Positions 11,271-20,800 of a stretch of 64,000 nt of DNA are shown here, piece by piece. How positions within the stretch are numbered: the stretch's first letter is position 1; every line of letters begins with the position of its first letter. The stretch covers positions 1 through 64,000 of the forward strand of contig JAOPGA020000732.1 of assembly GCA_026419775.2 (NCBI GenBank), read 5' to 3'. This stretch comes from Acrasis kona. Its lineage: Eukaryota > Heterolobosea > Eutetramitea > Acrasida > Acrasidae. A program made the position numbers and the translations under genes. The notes below the pieces were generated by a model, which made no database searches, had not been told where the DNA came from, and saw only the letters and a list, made by a program, of their open reading frames with translations.

Positions 11271-11720
11271 ATGGCAGAAAAGTTATCGGAAGACCAAGTG
11301 CAAGAGTTTAAGGAAGCATTCTCTCTATTTGATAAGGATGGCGATGGCACAATCTCTACTAAAGAGCTCGGGACGGTAATGAGGGCTCTTGGTCAAAACC
11401 CTACTGAGACAGAGTTGGCCGATATGGTTCGCGACGTCGACACAAACAACAATGGCACTATTGATTTCAAGGAGTTCTTGAATTTGATGCAGAAGAAAAT
11501 GACAGACACAGATAGTGAAGAGGAAATCAAGGAAGCATTCAGAGTATTCGACAGAGATAACGATGGTGTAATTTCTGCAGCCGAATTAAGACATGTAATG
11601 ACAACTTTGGGAGAGAAGTTGAGCGAAGAGGAAGCAGAAGAGCTTATCAAAGAGGCCGACATCAACGGAGATGGACAAATTAACTATGAAGAGTTCACCA
11701 AAGTCATGATGCAATCATAA
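11271..11720 (+). CDS. CALM: Calmodulin
   Basis: Single exon, 149 residues, the canonical length. Four EF-hands are intact: [12 protein letters not shown] (21-32), [12 protein letters not shown] (57-68), [12 protein letters not shown] (94-105), [12 protein letters not shown] (130-141). It is nearly identical to calmodulin across eukaryotes, with a KVMMQS tail. It is the cytosolic calcium sensor that activates kinases, phosphatases and channels. The start ATG lies about 100 bp after the stop of the LRR gene on the same strand. Confidence 0.98.
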   Translation: MAEKLSEDQVQEFKEAFSLFDKDGDGTISTKELGTVMRALGQNPTETELADMVRDVDTNNNGTIDFKEFLNLMQKKMTDTDSEEEIKEAFRVFDRDNDGVISAAELRHVMTTLGEKLSEEEAEELIKEADINGDGQINYEEFTKVMMQS

Positions 11721-11995
11721 ACTTTCATTATCTAATTTTAACGAATGTTCGTTCTTTTATTTGACATTGACTTTTTTCGTTTGAATTGGACAACAAATTC
11801 CTGCTATTGTTTTATACCACTAATTTATTTTAGATGACTACTTAGGTTACTAATTAGTTAACGTATTTTTATTCTATTGATAATCCAATTGGTCTGGTAA
11901 ATTTAACTGTATTTTGTAGCTCAAGAATGTGAGATAAAAAGAGACAAAATCGTTGCTTGATTTGAACTTTAGCTAAATTCCTTTATTTTGTACAT

Positions 11996-12118
11996 TCAAT
12001 CTTTGTTCTCCATTAGTTGGTAATCATTGTTGTCCTCCTCTTCCTTCTGTTTGTTTGAAATCACAATCTTCTTCTCTTGCTTGAGGGGAGGGTTTAAAAA
12101 TCTCTCAGCATGCAACAT
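11996..12118 (-). CDS. Very small basic/acidic protein or last exon, 40 aa
   Basis: An ATG-started frame of 40 codons (MLHAERFLNPPLKQEKK..., ending DYQLMENKD). It is followed within 20 nt by AAATAAAGG on the minus strand, a good poly(A) signal, which supports a true gene end. A purine-rich leader precedes the ATG. It is convergent with calmodulin. It may be a complete micro-protein or the last exon of a gene whose upstream part I could not place. Family unknown. Confidence 0.4.
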   Translation of the reverse strand: MLHAERFLNPPLKQEKKIVISNKQKEEEDNNDYQLMENKD

Positions 12119-12302
12119 CTTCTCGTTTGTTTATTTTAATCTTGGGTTAAAATTGGACTTGAATAAAGATCAAACCGACGCAACTAACACCCTGTTACAA
12201 CATGAAATTTATTCGCACTTTGAGCAACCCACTACAATATTATTTGTAACCTTCAAATGTTTCAAATTTATTACATTATTTTTTCATACATGAAGGATGA
12301 TT

Positions 12303-12440
12303 TTATAACAAGAAAGTAATCCAATGTTTGTTCGTCATCTGTTTATTTAACAATTGTCGTTCAGATGAATACTCATCAACCCATAAAAAGTACTGCGAAT
12401 ACTTCTTCAAACATACACTGGTAATGACTAGGTCAATGTT
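12303..12440 (-). other. Open frame continuing in phase past the RBM18-like stop
   Basis: The RBM18-like gene ends with TAA at 12443-12441. The same frame then stays open for 45 codons (including KKYSQYFLWVDEYSSERQLL) to a TAA at 12303. Its composition looks coding rather than like the AT-rich 3' trailers elsewhere. Removing GTAAAACATT...TTACCAG (27 nt, in frame) would skip the stop and fuse the two. It is equally possible that this is chance or a relic exon. Confidence 0.3.
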
Positions 12441-12869
12441 TTACATTTTTTGTTTTTTGCTCGCATTGTTTTGTTGGTCGGAATCTCTATCGCGTTTCTT
12501 CCCTACATTTTGATTTTCTAATTGCTTTAGTTTCTTTTTGATTGCTATTATTTCCGCTTGTTTTTGGGTTTCAAGATTTTCTTGCTCTGGCTTTTTTTTC
12601 GTGCCACTTTGATTTGCGATTTTTACAGTCAGCGACTTCCCCATTGCAATTTTACCATTCAACTTTTCTATCGCTTTTATTGCGGAGGCTTTGTTGTCAT
12701 ATCGAATAAATGCATAACCTCTTGGTTGTCCCTCTTTCGTGAATAAAAACTGAAAGCTTGTGACAGTTCCATAAGGTTTGAACAAGTCCAACAAATGGAT
12801 TTCTCTGATTCTCTTATCGAGACCACCGACAAACAAAGTATTACCATTTTCCTCTTTGACCTCGGCCAT
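12441..12869 (-). CDS. RRM RNA-binding protein, RBM18-like
   Basis: Single exon, 142 residues. One RRM spans about 10-90: RNP2 is LFVGGL and RNP1 is RGYAFIRY, preceded by GQPRG, with KLNGKIAMGKSL after it, the arrangement of RBM18. The C-terminal 50 residues are charged (KKKLKQLE...KKRDRDSD). RBM18 is a poorly studied nuclear RNA-binding protein; function here is inferred only as RNA binding. Its ATG is 48 bp from the ATG of the divergent membrane-protein gene, so the two must share a promoter region. Confidence 0.85.
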   Translation of the reverse strand: MAEVKEENGNTLFVGGLDKRIREIHLLDLFKPYGTVTSFQFLFTKEGQPRGYAFIRYDNKASAIKAIEKLNGKIAMGKSLTVKIANQSGTKKKPEQENLETQKQAEIIAIKKKLKQLENQNVGKKRDRDSDQQNNASKKQKM

Positions 12870-12917
12870 GTTCGTTTCTATACCAAGACGTTAACTTTTT
12901 ACAATTTAACACAACAA

Positions 12918-14087
12918 ATGAGAGTTCCATGGGTTCTCCGGTTCATGTTCAGTGAACACATAGAGCTTAATCCTACTGGTGTTGTGTTCCTTATGATTAC
13001 TTTCATCGGATTTATTACTACTTTGGGGCTTTCCGTGTACGAGGTTGTGGAGACAGCAATGAAACTTGAATTCTACAAAGCCTACGATATTTATTACTTA
13101 AATAGCTTGGATATGTTACTTACTTTTGTGATGTTATATTTTGCTATGGAAGCTGTGTAAGATTTATATAACTCGATGTTTAATACAACTTTTAGATTAA
13201 ATGAGAACGTCTTCCAACTAGTGGCATACTTAGTTGCTTCTGCTGTACAGGTTGGTGGTATCATTTACGCTGCAGTGGATTCCTGGACTAACAGCATAAT
13301 TGACAAACCATCCAGGTGGACTAATCTGGCAACCGCCTGCGTGGTCACTCTTTGTTTTCTTCTCCAATTATTGATGGCTATACCTTTATATAAGAGATTT
13401 GGGTGGAAGATGTACCACCTCATTGTACGTCCCCTGTTCACATTTTTAATAATATTCTAGGGCACTAATGAAAATCTAATCAAACAATACAGAGTGTACT
13501 CCGTGTTTGTCACAATGTTAAAGCTAGACTTGTTATTCACGCTTGAAATTGCGCTGATTGGATTCTTCTACGTAACCTACGATAACGTCATTCCAAGTTA
13601 CACAGGCTTAGGCATAGGTCTAATTCTTACCCTATTTTCATCGCCTATTGTACTCTATTTTGGTGTCAACAGAGAGAACTTTATACTTTGTAGCATCTTC
13701 CTTGTTTGGTGTCTTGGCATGCCTGGCTATACAATTTACAAAATCATTGAGATTTGGATGAAGGACAAGTTCCACAAACATGCAGGCTCCTTTTCTGACA
13801 ACACCATTCGTGGCTTGCTCACCATCATTGTCGCAGTCGCACTCTTTGTGAGATGCATCCTCATGGCAACCTTAACCACAACCATGAAGAATTTTGGTAA
13901 AGGACTCAAGAACGTTTTGGATGGAACGCACAAAAACACTTCATCAACACCGCTATTCACATTGGACGAGTACGGAACAGTAGTCATGAACAAGAACATT
14001 ACATCCATCAACGACAATCTTTCAACAAACGAAGACACTCGCCTCATTACACACCAAAAATCAAAGCCATGGTATAGAGTAAAATAA
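12918..14087 (+). CDS. Eight-span membrane protein, 364 aa
   Basis: Three exons: 12918-13156, 13196-13424, 13461-14087 (introns 39 and 36 nt). Hydropathy by eye gives eight membrane segments, for example GVVFLMITFIGFITTLGL, LLTFVMLYFAMEAV, AYLVASAVQVGGIIYAAV, TACVVTLCFLLQLLMAI, LFTLEIALIGFFYV, GIGLILTLFSSPIVLYF, FILCSIFLVWCLGMPGY and LLTIIVAVALFVRCILMA. A hydrophilic C-terminal tail of about 75 residues is rich in T, S and N. Charged residues flank helices but I see no transporter or receptor signature. It may belong to the amoebal and fungal multi-span families of unknown function. Confidence 0.75.
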
Positions 14088-14120
14088 ACATTTTATATCA
14101 GTTGTTACATTCACTCACTG

Positions 14121-15041
14121 TCAGTCAACTTCATTTAAACCAAAATCAGGCTCTAATAAAACAAGAGATTTCAGTCTACTGTATTCACTTAAATGTCTGC
14201 TTCGCTCTCTCTCCACCACTCTTAGACTGTCCTTTTTAATCTTCTTGACTTTTGATCTAATGTTCTTTGCTCTCTTGCTTAGAAGCGAATGACAAAACTT
14301 TTCAAAAACTTCACACTGCTCCGACCGGATGAGCTCGGAGTAATCTTCTCCGCGAGTTAATTGTTGTGATAGGAAACGAGAAAGTAGAAAAGCATATCTT
14401 CGTTGGATGCTGTTGTCGCGTGTTAAAAATGTTTCCAACATTTGTTTGTTTTTGTCGTTCATGGCAGTGGTGGTGTCTGATTTTCTATAGTATAGGACAA
14501 TGTCTCTTATGACTGGATGCATTTTGGTGTAGTCAACATCGGTGAGGATCCAATAGTAGGGAGAGTACTTGGCGCTGTTCAAAAAGATGCTTGGAGGAGA
14601 GCGTCTTTGTAATTGATGTATTTGTTGTTTGTAAATCATAATTTGAATGGTGCTCGCTTCTATGGCATCCTGTAAATCAGTGACGAGAAGATTCTTTGCC
14701 AAATCAAATTTCTCCCTAATAAAAAGTGGTTTCAACCTCTTGACGAGAACGCTGTCTTGTGATGTTTTTTCGCTTTTGTATGATAATTTATGAGTGTAGT
14801 TCACGTAGTTCTTGTACAAAAAGTCGAATGCCTTCGAGATGTTGTTCAAGTAGTTGACATTAGCGTCATCGTGACTCGTTGCGGCGAACTTTGACATGTT
14901 CCAGAGATTGATCGTTGGAACTGGTAGATAAATTGTTTGTTCGTCCTCCGTATCGGTAATCCATTCTTCATCAAGTTTCGATCTTATGCTTCGATACAGT
15001 GAAAACAGAATTCCGAATGCTGATGACGTGCCAAACAGCAA
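14121..15041 (-). CDS. Anchored helical protein of unknown function
   Basis: A 306-codon frame with no ATG at its 5' end. A hydrophobic stretch (IIPILLLFGTSSAFGILFSL) spans about 15060-15000, upstream of and into the frame, and reads as a signal anchor, so coding must begin further upstream. An acceptor-like TTTGTTCAG ends at 15092, so the first exon probably lies beyond it, but I could not find a consistent donor. The body (about residues 50-306) is helical and basic with QLQRRSPPSIF and a KVKKIKK...RERSRH tail. It faces the cytosol or mitochondrial matrix depending on the anchor. Family not recognised. The 3' end is 33 bp from the convergent membrane-protein gene. Confidence 0.6.
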   Translation of the reverse strand: MLFGTSSAFGILFSLYRSIRSKLDEEWITDTEDEQTIYLPVPTINLWNMSKFAATSHDDANVNYLNNISKAFDFLYKNYVNYTHKLSYKSEKTSQDSVLVKRLKPLFIREKFDLAKNLLVTDLQDAIEASTIQIMIYKQQIHQLQRRSPPSIFLNSAKYSPYYWILTDVDYTKMHPVIRDIVLYYRKSDTTTAMNDKNKQMLETFLTRDNSIQRRYAFLLSRFLSQQLTRGEDYSELIRSEQCEVFEKFCHSLLSKRAKNIRSKVKKIKKDSLRVVERERSRHLSEYSRLKSLVLLEPDFGLNEVD

Positions 15042-15091
15042 TAAGATGGGAATTATAAGCCAGTTTTGAGTTTGAATTTTGTATTGAACAA

Positions 15092-15979
15092 CTGAACAAA
15101 TTCAAAAGTCAACTATTAATAATTTACAATCTCAAGTGAAGTGTGCGCAACAGAAGGACCGTAAACTGAAATTCATCTATTTCATCAAATACAAATGGAC
15201 GCAGAATCACGCGCTTTTCAAATCAATACACTCGACTGACAATCAACGTTTTTTAGGTTTTTGAATGTGCAACATTCACACTATGATTCACATACAAGCG
15301 TTCGAACTTTAAAGTGGATAATGATCAGTACATATACTTCTAAAGCGTCTGCCACGAACATTATTATATATTGAAAAATTATCCATGTTTGAAAAAAACT
15401 TGTAATTTTATAAAGTTCCCATGTAAATCATTTTACATATATTGATATAAACTTATTCAATGGAGTTTGCTTGCTTTGAGCGCAAGTGAAAATGCAAAAG
15501 GTTGCAAACAACTTTAATGTTTTCTTTTATCCCGAAAGACGTAATCCCCTCTTTTTTTGTACAAGTTTAATTCCTCATGCTATGAACGTAGAGGTCGGAG
15601 ATGCGCAGACGGTGGGGCCGATATCTCAGATATCTCAGCACCTACAAATCCACACTGTTCTTTTTATGATAATGCTCGAAAAGTCGCTCTTCTTTTTTAA
15701 ACTGGTGATGAACTTATAAGGAAGGACATATACCACAAACCGACATACAAATCCTTTTAAGGGCATTATGTGTGCATTATGTATTCGACGTGAAGCGGTA
15801 ATTTGGTGATGTCAAGTGGATTTAGTCGGGCAATGTGATTAATTTGACCAGTTATTATATCGGGAAGGTCCAATCTACAAATGTATAGGTTCTAAAAGGT
15901 AACGGACTGAACATCATAGCTCTCCTCCCGTTATTTAAAGTATTTTTGCATTTTATGACATCCAAAAAAACAATATACG
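15092..15979 (+). other. Long AT-rich gap, nothing certain
   Basis: About 890 bp between the anchored protein and the IPT/TIG gene. Short frames are present (a 45-codon ATG frame near 15584-15719) but none has motifs, splice support or a convincing length. A short direct repeat ATATCTCAG occurs twice in tandem near 15620. No tRNA or snRNA recognised. Confidence 0.3.
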
Positions 15980-16975
15980 ATGAACTTGGCAACTACCCTC
16001 TTCTTGCCCCTGACCCGTGGTGATGACTATTCCAACTATGTCACCCCAATAGCTCAGCAAAAGGCCACCCAAGAAGATTGCTCAGTCAGGATAGTAGACG
16101 GTACAAGAAAACAAAGATATGGTACCAACTATTGGGTACAGCGTAATGTCATCACAATCCAAGTGTCGTCCAACTCTCAATTTGAAGAGGCTCGTATATT
16201 CTGTAACAGAAAGGGAACTACCGACCCAAAGCACATGGAAACAATATGCTACATGGAAACCAACGCCAAACGACTAAATAGCTCCTTTGAGGTGACATTC
16301 AAAAAGAAACTTCCGTACACAAGTGGGAGGCCAGAAACGCAAAAACAAATTTGGCTTTCTGCAGAGTTTTGGTCCAAGGGTGTTATGGTCAAGAGATGTA
16401 ACAGTGAGGCCTTCTTTGTTTGCTCACGGCCTGGCACAGATAAATCCCCTCCGTCATCCCCCGAGCAAGTCATTCCCTCTTCTCCAGTCTCTCCATTCAA
16501 AGTAAACATTCAATCCTCTCCTGTTCGAAGGAACTCACCCGATCCACAAGTAAACAACATTCCCCTACCTTCGACTTCGACTGAACCAAGAACAACATGT
16601 ATCCAACCGCAACTAGTCAGCATACTACCTTCATCAGGTTCGTATATTGGTGGATGTGAGGCCACAATAACGATTAGAAACTACACGCTGCTTGCAAACG
16701 ACCAAGTATCAATCTATTTTGGACTCATACCAGTCACAAACATTGAAATAGTCGGAGAGAACACGGTCGTGGCCACAACTCCAGCACGTTTTATGCCAGG
16801 CACTGTAAGCGTGTCGATAGTTATTAATGGAAACGAAATCAAGAACAACATTGAATACAGGTACATTTCAGAACTTGTCCCTTCCACATCCACCCAACCC
16901 TACCATTCATATGGTAATGTAAGACATGATGCTTTTGAAGATTATCAGCAACACAAGAGAATAAAATTAATGTAA
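15980..16975 (+). CDS. IPT/TIG-domain protein, likely DNA-binding regulator
   Basis: Single exon of 331 residues from ATG 15980. Residues 1-150 are a compact beta-rich domain with several cysteines (NYWVQRNVITIQVSSNS, ICYMETNAK, FFVCSRPG). About 150-210 is a proline/serine-rich linker, and about 215-300 is an IPT/TIG immunoglobulin-like fold (PQLVSILPSSGSYIGGCEATI, VVATTPARFMPGTVSVSI). The tail is short and basic (HKRIKLM). TIG domains occur in Rel/NF-kB, CSL, CAMTA and EBF transcription factors and in surface receptors. Lacking a signal peptide, this is more likely a nuclear factor. The N-terminal domain is not one I can name. Confidence 0.7.
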   Translation: MNLATTLFLPLTRGDDYSNYVTPIAQQKATQEDCSVRIVDGTRKQRYGTNYWVQRNVITIQVSSNSQFEEARIFCNRKGTTDPKHMETICYMETNAKRLNSSFEVTFKKKLPYTSGRPETQKQIWLSAEFWSKGVMVKRCNSEAFFVCSRPGTDKSPPSSPEQVIPSSPVSPFKVNIQSSPVRRNSPDPQVNNIPLPSTSTEPRTTCIQPQLVSILPSSGSYIGGCEATITIRNYTLLANDQVSIYFGLIPVTNIEIVGENTVVATTPARFMPGTVSVSIVINGNEIKNNIEYRYISELVPSTSTQPYHSYGNVRHDAFEDYQQHKRIKLM

Positions 16976-17016
16976 AAAAGCAAGAAAAATGTATATATAA
17001 ACAAATCAATATTTTA

Positions 17017-17848
17017 TTAGACATCAAACTTGTTGTCGGACATTGTATTGTGCGCAGTCATGGCTGTTCGTCTATCTTCTTCTCCTTCTTGTTCGTTGGG
17101 TTTCTCGCTGTACAGAATGACTCTTCCATGTGTCTCCAAATCTTGGATAACCTTCTTGTGAGGATGCCACCTTGGGTAAAGCATCACCTTTGCATGTTTG
17201 AAGGGAGGAAGCACCATGTGCAAGTGTAGATGCTTGACGCTGACTGGATGATTATATCCTGCAAATGTATATTCTTCCAAAGTCTTTCCTTCAGGTAGTT
17301 TGACGTTACGGTTTTTAAATTCACGTTGACCAAGTTCGTACAACTTTTCAAGCATTGGTATGTGACTCTTGTTTAGGAATGAAATGTCTTCAATCACCTC
17401 CACCGGTCTGCAAATTGTTAGTACGTACAATGATTGTTCGCTTACATGACGTCAATGTGATTATCGGAGCATCCAAACTTATCATCAAAGCACAAAAAGT
17501 TTTCGTCCCTGTAAAAGACCTTGGTGCCTGTATCCCTTCCATTGATCATTTCCAAGAAAATGTTATCGGGCAACTTCTCAATGTCGTCTGGCGTGCTATC
17601 ATAATCAATTCAAATCAATCACCAGCACGCACTCACCATGGAAAGGAACAACCTGTGCAAAAATCAACGCTGGCCGTGTTTGGTTTGGTACAAGCCCTAC
17701 AAACCAATCCATACTGTGCATTAGGAAAAGCCTTCTTGACCTGAACAATATGCTCCTTGTTCTTCTCTCGCTCCTTCTCAATCACCTGCAGATCATCAGC
17801 AGTAAACTCCCTCCAGCTAGACTTTCCGAAACGTGTATGATTTGACAT
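17017..17848 (-). CDS. HIT-domain protein with RanBP2-like zinc finger
   Basis: Three exons, 17848-17637, 17595-17446, 17407-17017 (introns 41 and 38 nt), 250 residues. The N-terminal part carries C-x2-C-x10-C-x2-C (CRACTK...FCTGCSFPC) like a RanBP2-type finger; the last cysteine is created by the first splice. A HIT domain follows: FLCFDDKFG near its start, DVIPVE, and the histidine triad HLHLHMVLPP. HIT enzymes hydrolyse or transfer nucleotides (aprataxin, Fhit, Hint). Zinc finger plus HIT suggests action on nucleic-acid-linked nucleotides, but the finger is N-terminal, unlike aprataxin. The ATG lies only 37 bp after the stop of the glucan synthase on the same strand. Confidence 0.85.
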
Positions 17849-17885
17849 GTATGTTCTAATAATGTTCAAGTTTTATTACAATTAA

Positions 17886-20800
17886 TTATTGATCCTCCTC
17901 ATCTTGAGGTTCCTCTTCTGGCAAATCAATCTCGTTCAAAGATTCACTCTGTGAATTAAACACTCCGCCTTGCTTTGCAGCACCAGCGTTAATCTTTTCG
18001 TCGGCTTCCTTCTTGGCCTTTCTGTTCTTCTTCTTCTCCGCAGCCTTTTCCGCAGCAGCCTTCTTGGCAGCCTCCTCAGGATCACCTCTCTTCTCCTTCA
18101 ACAACCGAAGAGCCTCTGTTTCCTCGTCCTTGAGCGCCTGCACAACTTCTTGATCAATCTGATGCCATTCGTCGATCGTGTACAACAATTCATTCTCTTC
18201 GTCTCTCTCGTCCTCATCTCTCTCGACGCTACAAACGGCATTATCGTCCTCCTCTTCGAACGTTCCCAAGTGTTTGAATTGTGCACCCAATGTCTCGTTG
18301 TGATGTAACCATGCATCTCTGGTGTCGACGAACTTATCGCTGCTGAACAATCCCTTGATGTACTTGACCACTTCCTCGTCGACATTTTCGTAACCAACAA
18401 AATCTTTAATCTCAATGTCCAATTTGTTCAAATGCATGGCGAACAATTCCTTGCTCTTCTTGAAGAAGGCTTGCGTCTGCGTGAACGCGCCAATCACCTT
18501 CTCGCACTTTGTCCTGCTGTTACGCAACTGGAGCACGGTCAATTTCTTCTGGCGACTGGCCACTGCATCAAAGTACCACTCGTCAAAGATTTGATGCAAG
18601 ATGCAATCGCATCTCAACGACAACATTGCAAATCTGAATTGATACACACCAATGACTTGTCTCCACTTTGCGTTCCATTCGTCGAATGACTTTCCAAAGT
18701 TGCTTCTCAGACCCTGCAGCACCGGAATGTTGCCCTGAGTGACTTCTCTGTACTTGTCCAACATGCCTTGGTATTGATTGGGTATGCTGGCTTGAATGTC
18801 TTCAATGTTGGTACGTAAGCTACGAGCGCGTCCGTTGGATAATCGATTGCTGGCCTTGTTCGCATCTCCCCATTGTAAAATGGCAGATTCTCCCTTGAGC
18901 AAGCCCGTTTTGACCTTGTCGATCACCGACTCGAACGATGCACATTCTTCTACTTGTGCCCAGAATCCAACCACCTTGTTCACCACCGCAACATCAGCTT
19001 CCGACCAATCCTTCAAATTTTGCATCTTTGTGATTTCTCTCAATTTTTGCAAATCGACGCCCTTTGGTAATTCTCTTAGGAATTGACGCAAATCCTTCAT
19101 CATTTCGTCGACGGGTGGGAAGTCCTCCTTATCTTCCTTGTCCTTATTGGCCCACAACGTGTCGTATTTGGCGTAACTATCGGTGATTGTTTTTAATGTT
19201 TCTTTAAAGTCCATGTTGAGCGATTTGATCACCATGTCTGCCAATTCGCTGCCCATCATGCCCTGTAAATCTTCGTCGGTGGCTTGATTCAAATTGGAAT
19301 CGCCGACTTGTGCTTTGATGATGGGTATGATTTCTGGTGGAATGTCCAATGCCTTTTCTCTCTTTTCCTTTTGTTGTTTTGCGAATTCGTTCATGTCCAT
19401 CATTGGTGGTGGCGGTGGAGGAGGTGGCGGCGGTCCGCCTGGTCCATCTCCAAACGACATTTCGCCATCGAGAGGCACTCCGCCCTCTCCATTTCCGCCA
19501 AACACTCCATTCTCTTGAATGTGTTTGATGGCTGCGCTGTTTTGAGTCAATTGACTTCTCAAATCATTTTGCATGGATTTAAGGGTGTTGACTTGTCCCT
19601 CCATGTTTCTAATCTCTCCCTTGATGCGTGCCTCTTCGTCAGTGATTTGTACGCTCCATGCTTCCAGTTCGGTCACCGTGCTCTGTAGTAAATCCTTCTT
19701 GCGTTCCTCGTAGAATTCATCTCTTGGTTTATGGGCCCAGAATGGGAACAGGATGGGCACCAACCAGATCAATATGTTCACGTATTGCACGCCGGTGAGA
19801 CACGCACCAATGTATACGTAATTCAATAACCAACAGTAACAAGCTCTAAGGAAGGTGATCAAGTGTTTGAATTTTCTGCGAATGGCAAGGAATGGACGCA
19901 ACAAGATGCTTGGTTTTTTCAAGAGCTTCGGATCCACCTCTTGTTTGTTCTTTTTGAAGATGGCTCTCACTCCGAACGAATGAACAAAGTGCCAATCTTC
20001 TTGAGTGAGTATTCTCCAGGTGTGTTCGCCTACGGTGATGCTGAAGCTACCTCTGTTGAACAAGAATGGACTGAACATCCACAAGATGATGAACACTCCG
20101 TTGACGAGTAATGCTTGCCACGATAATCTCATTGCGAAAATGATGATGAGCGTGATGATCAAGAACAAACAAACTCTAAAGTGAGTTTTGTAGTAATTGT
20201 TGAACACGGTGCGAATGTCCTTGTGGGTGAGTCCAGGCGTTCTGCCGCTTGCTAGATAGGTGGGAACGTTATTGAAGCTCTTGTTAAAGTAATAAGCAGT
20301 GTTTAGCAAGTGGAAGGCGCTGAATACGGTTTGAACGAAGAATTTCAAATACACAAAGTAAGTGACCAGACCAGTGATACCGGTGTCCACTAGTGCTTGG
20401 AACAATCCAGGCACGCTCAACGCGATACCCATTTGCATCCAAAAGTACGAATCGGCTTGATCATAAACGCGCTTGAACGATGGGAATTGCTCTCTGTTTT
20501 GTAGGGCAAAGCTCAAAATGCTCAACACGATGCGAATCACGCTCAACGAGACGTAACTGATCAACACCAAGAGCGCAGATAAGTAATGTCCGATGGTGGT
20601 TTGATAAATACTCAACTGTCTGAATGGATTGTAGAATAATGGAGTCATGAGTTCGGCGACTTGACGCGAGTTGGAAACGTGACGAGCTCCTCCTGCTATT
20701 TTGCTCATGAAGGCACTGGTGGTGTCGATGCACACGTCGCGTGCCTTTCCAACTTCGTAGTAATCAATGTATTGAATGAGACCTCCTCCCAACTGAGTGT

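Noticed and set aside
15486-15719. 77-codon + frame in the 15-16 kb gap
   Set aside because: No family, splice or trailer support; treated as chance.
17355-17744. 129-codon + frame
   Set aside because: Lies antisense across two exons and introns of the HIT gene, whose splices restore a conserved domain.
18430-19690. Several + frames with P/S/G-rich products
   Set aside because: Antisense shadows of the polyproline and coiled-coil tail of the glucan synthase.
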